NCBI RefSeq assembly: GCF_000379665.1 | Contig: NZ_KB903367.1 | Location: 186,001-250,000 of the forward strand | Source of the DNA: Butyricimonas synergistica DSM 23225 | GTDB lineage: Bacteria; Bacteroidota; Bacteroidia; Bacteroidales; Marinifilaceae | Direction: 5' to 3' | Length of the DNA stretch: 64,000 nt | Shown here: positions 60,445-64,000 of the stretch, in pieces | Layout: each line of letters starts with the position of its first letter | Position numbering within the stretch: the stretch's first letter is position 1 | The notes under the pieces: generated by a model | What the model was told of the DNA's origin: nothing | What the model saw: the letters and a program-made list of their open reading frames with translations, nothing else | Databases searched by the model: none | Program-made: the position numbers and the translations under genes

Positions 60445-62115
60445 TTAGTATTTGAACGAACTTCCGCCCAAGAATTCACGAAGGATGGAAGTCGGAGGTA
60501 TTTCACGGGTGGGTACGGCTTGGACGTACGAGAAGAATTTCAGCAAACGGGTTGCTTTCGAGTGTTCCGGGTTTTTCACCAAAACTTCTTCCAGCAGGGG
60601 TACGGCTTGTTGTTTCAATGCCCCGAGTTCGTATGCCAATGCCGAGTTGAACATGACATCGGCTTCCTCTTGGTAGGGGACGATGTGCTTTTGTTCACCG
60701 GAGAGCACGCTTTCCCATCTTTTCAGGGTATCGAGAGCCGAGTAACCGCGGTATTTATGATCTCGCACCATACGGCGAATCAGACGGTTGTCCGAGGGAT
60801 TGATGATATTGTGGTCGTCGATAGAGATGGCGGTCAAGGCTGAAATGAATATCTTGAACAGGCTCTCTTGTGGGAGGTATTGGGTTAGTTTGGGATTTAA
60901 CCCGTGAATGCCTTCCACGATGATCACGTTGTTCTTCGATATTTTCAGTTTCTCGCCGTCGTAGAAGCGTTGGCCAGTTTCAAAAGAGAATTTGGGAATC
61001 TCTACTTCCTCGCCGTTTAACAGGCGGACGATATTGTCGTTGAACGTGTTGATGTCCAAGGCGTCGATGGTTTCAAAATCGTATTCGCCCTTTTCGTCTT
61101 TCGGGGTTTGATCCCGGTTCACGAAATAGTTATCCAGAGAGAGGTTCACCGGTTTGATCCCGTTCACCAGAAGCTGGATTGCCAGCCGTTTGCCGAAAGT
61201 AGTTTTCCCGGACGAGGAAGGACCGGCGATCAATATCACTTTTAGTTTTTTCCTTCTTTTCCGTACCATGTCGGCAATCAAGGAGATTTTCTTCTCGTGG
61301 AGCGCCTCGCTGACTTTGATCATTTCGCTGGCGTGGTGGTGTTCGATGGCTTGGTTCAAGTGCCCGATTTGAGTGACTTCCAGAACTTTGCCCCAGCGTT
61401 TGAATTCGCTGAACGTGTTGTATAGTTTTTCTTGCGGTTTGTATGGAAGAATCTCCTTCGGGTTCATCCGGTCGGGAAGCAAGAGCAACATCCCGTCTTT
61501 ATAGTCCATCAGGTCGAATACTTTGAGGCATCCGGTAGAAGGTGCTAATGTCCCGTAGAAATAGTCGCATGTGCCGTCAATTGAATAAACGGAGGTAAAT
61601 AGTTTTCCCCGGGACGAGAGTAAAAGTTCTTTATCTTTCAGTCCCTGGCGTTTAAACAATTTGATGGCTTCTTCTGTCGGGTATTCCGTTCGCATGATTT
61701 CGTAATCATGATCGATAATGCGTTGCATTTCCGCTTTTATAGAGTCAATCCGCTCGCTCGTGAGAACGATGTCCTTATTTGCTAGGCGGCAGAAAACCCC
61801 GTTGGAGAGTTGATACTCCACGATCAATGTTTTCTTGCCGAAAAGATTGATTACCGCTTTGTAAAGCACGAATACCAGTGAACGCATATACACGCTGTAC
61901 CCGTCTAAAGTGCTGACATCTATAAAATTGACATATTTGGGATTGTATATCTCGTAGTGAAGGTCGCGTACCTCGTTGTTGACCAATGCACCCAGGATGC
62001 TTTGGTGGTTATCGGGGAACACTATCTTTTTGAATTCTTTTAAACTGGAACCTGTCGGAATCTGATAGGCTTCTTGCGTATTTTCGCAAAATACGATTAT
62101 TTTATTTTTTTCCAT
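60445..62115 (-). CDS. Nucleoside (uridine-type) kinase with N-terminal TGS-like region
   Basis: 556 residues from ATG 62115; an ATG four codons upstream (62127) is possible. An N-terminal ubiquitin-like/TGS-type region (about 1-65) and a threonyl-tRNA-synthetase-like second domain (about 70-220) precede the P-loop kinase domain, with Walker A GPSSSGKTT (about 298-306), a lid region and the base-site motif DNYFVNRDQTPKDEKGEYDFE. The protein belongs to the long uridine kinase-like family of Bacteroidota and Firmicutes. It should phosphorylate uridine or cytidine for nucleotide salvage; the role of the N-terminal part is unclear. Confidence 0.87.
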   Translation of the reverse strand: MEKNKIIVFCENTQEAYQIPTGSSLKEFKKIVFPDNHQSILGALVNNEVRDLHYEIYNPKYVNFIDVSTLDGYSVYMRSLVFVLYKAVINLFGKKTLIVEYQLSNGVFCRLANKDIVLTSERIDSIKAEMQRIIDHDYEIMRTEYPTEEAIKLFKRQGLKDKELLLSSRGKLFTSVYSIDGTCDYFYGTLAPSTGCLKVFDLMDYKDGMLLLLPDRMNPKEILPYKPQEKLYNTFSEFKRWGKVLEVTQIGHLNQAIEHHHASEMIKVSEALHEKKISLIADMVRKRRKKLKVILIAGPSSSGKTTFGKRLAIQLLVNGIKPVNLSLDNYFVNRDQTPKDEKGEYDFETIDALDINTFNDNIVRLLNGEEVEIPKFSFETGQRFYDGEKLKISKNNVIIVEGIHGLNPKLTQYLPQESLFKIFISALTAISIDDHNIINPSDNRLIRRMVRDHKYRGYSALDTLKRWESVLSGEQKHIVPYQEEADVMFNSALAYELGALKQQAVPLLEEVLVKNPEHSKATRLLKFFSYVQAVPTREIPPTSILREFLGGSSFKY

Positions 62116-62174
62116 GTTTCGAGTCATTTATGTGATTCATATTGACAAAGATTGCAAATAACGTGCCGTAAACT

Positions 62175-63101
62175 TTATTTGTACGCTTCCTTGTCTTTCG
62201 GGATAGCAATGTAATAGGTTTTGTTTTTCCCAACTTTTAATGAGGTTTGTCTTAACCAGGGGTTGAAACGTTTCAATGTTTTATAGGTTATCCCGTGTTC
62301 CTGTGCGAAGTCCGCTAGGTCTTTTATCGGCTTGGTTACTTTAATTTGGGTAGTTTCCTCGATGGGATATTTTATGCCCACGTGGAAATTGTACAAGTGG
62401 GGATTCTCCATGATCTGTTTCAACGCCATCATGCGGTACACGTAGCGTCCGGTTTCTTCACCCATCAGCAGGTCGTAGAATTTCTTTTCTTTCTGGCGAT
62501 CCATTTGGCGGGTGAGCATATTCATCCCCCCGTTGTACGAGGCGGCTGCCGAAGTCCATGAACCGAATTTGTCGTATGCTTTTTTCAAGTAAGCGCAAGC
62601 CGCACGGGTGGCTTTCTCGATGTGATAACGTTCATCCACGTCTTTATCGACTTCCAGCCCGAGTTCTTTTGCCGTACCGCTCATCAATTGCCATATTCCG
62701 GCAGCTCCCGCGGGGGACACGGCTATCGGGTTAAGGCTGCTTTCGATGACGGCAAGGTATTTGAAATCGTTGGGAATCTTTTCTTCTTTTAATATCGGTT
62801 CTATAATATGGAAATACCGGGGGGAGTTTTTGATAACCTGTATCGTGTGGGAATGAAGGTTCATGTTGACGATGAGTTCTTTTTTAAAGGACTCGACAAT
62901 GTCTATTCTTTCCAGCGGAACCCGTTCTCCTGTCAGGTAAAATGTATCGGGGCAGAATACGTCAGACGGTAGCAGGAAGTGTGGTATATACTCCTCTCCT
63001 TCATCGTGTTCAACTTCACGTTCATAGATGTAATATCCGATAGCGGCACTGTTCAATAATACAAGAATTGCCAATAATGTAATTATAATATTTTTTTGCA
63101 C
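62175..63101 (-). CDS. Lytic transglycosylase with SLT domain and LysM-like C-terminus (MltD type)
   Basis: 308 residues. An N-terminal signal anchor (IIITLLAILVLLNSAAIGYYI) precedes the SLT goose-lysozyme-like domain at about 95-215, with catalytic Glu120 in AVIESSLNP, the GAAGIWQLM motif and the AAASYNGG motif. The end (about 250-305, VTKPIKDLADFAQEHGITYKTLKRFNPWL) looks like a degenerate LysM. It cleaves peptidoglycan to 1,6-anhydro products in the periplasm. A -7 element TATTTTTG lies upstream at 63162-63155. Confidence 0.9.
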   Translation of the reverse strand: MQKNIIITLLAILVLLNSAAIGYYIYEREVEHDEGEEYIPHFLLPSDVFCPDTFYLTGERVPLERIDIVESFKKELIVNMNLHSHTIQVIKNSPRYFHIIEPILKEEKIPNDFKYLAVIESSLNPIAVSPAGAAGIWQLMSGTAKELGLEVDKDVDERYHIEKATRAACAYLKKAYDKFGSWTSAAASYNGGMNMLTRQMDRQKEKKFYDLLMGEETGRYVYRMMALKQIMENPHLYNFHVGIKYPIEETTQIKVTKPIKDLADFAQEHGITYKTLKRFNPWLRQTSLKVGKNKTYYIAIPKDKEAYK

Positions 63102-63154
63102 GGTTAATGAATTTATATTTTTCGAATATACGTTTTTTTCTCTGCTTTTTGTTG

Positions 63155-63162
63155 CAAAAATA
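63155..63162 (-). promoter_or_regulatory. -7 element upstream of the lytic transglycosylase gene
   Basis: On the minus strand TATTTTTG, a full TAnnTTTG match, 53 nt before the ATG at 63101. No TTG at -33 is apparent. Confidence 0.5.
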
Positions 63163-63183
63163 GAGAAAAAGAGTTTATAAATA

Positions 63184-64000
63184 CTATAAGGTTTTCTGTT
63201 GCCATTTCACGTGTCTCAGGTAAAGCCAGGAAACGATACCGATAAGAATGCCATAGGTGACTTCTACTGTCCACACGAATTCCACGTTGGCTTGCACGAC
63301 GGTGGTAAGCAACCAGGTTTGGAAGGTGTAAAACACGAGCACAAACGATTCGAGAATCAAGGCATGAGTCGTGTTGCCCGTTCCGGATATGGCTTCAAAG
63401 AACGTGATCCCGAAACAGAAGCCGAGTGCTGCCAGTCCGACCACGTAAAGGGAAGGAATGGAAGCGCTTATCAGGTCGCCGCTGTTGGAATAGATGGATA
63501 GCACTTGTTGCGGAAAAATATAGCATATCAATAACACCGGAAGCACGCTCAGCATGGCGAGTTTCATGATTCGCCGCAAGGTGGGTGTGATCTCTGCTTG
63601 CCGTTGTTCCCCGATAAGACGGCTGGTGAGCGTGTTGGCGGTAGCCCCATAACCGAAAACGGGAATAAGGATCAGCATATACACGCTCCGGACGATGATC
63701 GTGATGGCAATGGGACGTTCACCCATGTGCTCGATAAGCATGAAAAAGATGTACCATGTCCCGAAAGATAAAAGTTTCTGCAACATGGTGGGAAACGCCG
63801 TTTTGAGTACGGTCAGCATGAGCCATCCTTCCAGTTTGTGGAAAGAGAACAGGGCGTATTGCTTGATGGGTAATTTAAGCAACGTGTAAAAAATGAAAAT
63901 CAGGAATGCCGATATTTCTGCCATGACGGACGCGAGGGCGGCTCCGCCGACTCCCATCTCGGGGAAACCGAATTTCCCGAAGATCAAAAGGTAGTTGAAA
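63184..64000 (-). CDS. MATE-family multidrug/Na+ efflux transporter, C-terminal part
   Basis: About 272 residues, cut by the right window edge; the frame is open through base 64000 (FNYLLIFGKFGFPEMGVGGAALAS). Six hydrophobic segments remain, corresponding to the second half of the usual 12-helix MATE fold. Internal MATE patterns include GVGGAALASVMAE and FGYGATANTLTSRLIGEQR, typical of the C-lobe entry helices. MATE pumps export cationic drugs or metabolites in exchange for Na+ or H+. It is followed on the same strand by the transglycosylase gene after 82 nt. Confidence 0.92.
   Translation of the reverse strand, partial: FNYLLIFGKFGFPEMGVGGAALASVMAEISAFLIFIFYTLLKLPIKQYALFSFHKLEGWLMLTVLKTAFPTMLQKLLSFGTWYIFFMLIEHMGERPIAITIIVRSVYMLILIPVFGYGATANTLTSRLIGEQRQAEITPTLRRIMKLAMLSVLPVLLICYIFPQQVLSIYSNSGDLISASIPSLYVVGLAALGFCFGITFFEAISGTGNTTHALILESFVLVFYTFQTWLLTTVVQANVEFVWTVEVTYGILIGIVSWLYLRHVKWQQKTL

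Noticed and set aside
1-64000. Prophage, integrative element or biosynthetic cluster
   Set aside because: No integrase, phage structural, conjugation or biosynthetic genes are visible. Housekeeping genes (lysS, gpsA, recJ, recR, mnmA) place the window in the chromosome. Horizontal signals are limited to base-composition shifts and repeats.

Overview
The window is from a gut-type member of the Bacteroidota (order Bacteroidales). The evidence is three SusC/SusD (RagA/RagB) outer-membrane import pairs, ECF sigma/FecR regulators, Mfa2/FimB-like fimbrial lipoproteins, Bacteroidales-type -33/-7 promoters (TTG, about 20 nt, TAnnTTTG), A-rich leaders without Shine-Dalgarno sites, and DUF5118/DUF5117/DUF4953 metalloproteases. 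The mix of Sus pairs with TlpA-like thioredoxins and metalloproteases, rather than glycoside hydrolases, points to an Odoribacteraceae-like genome (Butyricimonas or Odoribacter). That assignment is inference.

Layout. 1-4661: end of a first Sus locus (susC 3' part, susD, a TlpA-like lipoprotein). 5057-9974: three-gene operon of fimbrillin-like lipoproteins, the middle one carrying leucine-rich repeats. 10024-12365 (minus): recJ-recR. 12644-19230: lysS, gpsA, a nucleoside-recognition membrane protein, an acyltransferase and an AspT/YidE-like transporter, probably one operon. 19216-20268 (minus): mnmA, then tRNA-Trp, a small membrane protein and a HAD phosphatase. 21854-33296: second Sus locus (sigma, FecR, SusC with STN domain, SusD, two discoidin-type surface lipoproteins, a TlpA-like reductase), with strongly shifted base composition. 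33297-36125: two genes (a small secreted protein and an AAA/PD-(D/E)XK protein) between three large palindromic intergenic repeats. 36181-38989: M16 peptidase broken by one extra C in a C8 run. 39083-40463: LytTR regulator and an Rpn-type nuclease. 40888-57085: third Sus locus (divergent sigma, FecR, SusC, SusD, an apparently inactive metallohydrolase-like lipoprotein and three tandem metzincin proteases). 57417-64000: alkaline phosphatase, DUF4405 membrane protein, AraC regulator, nucleoside kinase, lytic transglycosylase and a MATE efflux pump cut by the window end.

Working together. The Sus loci look like uptake systems for peptides or proteins rather than glycans: no glycoside hydrolase or polysaccharide lyase is present, but there are two TlpA-like thioredoxins, one M16 peptidase and three secreted zinc proteases. 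A plausible model is disulfide reduction and proteolysis at the cell envelope followed by SusCD import, with ECF sigma/FecR pairs sensing the occupied STN-type SusC. The most unusual items are the composite intergenic repeat family, the C8 frameshift, the inactive metallohydrolase-like lipoprotein, a promoter-equipped 44-codon ORF, and the compositional mosaic of the second Sus locus.
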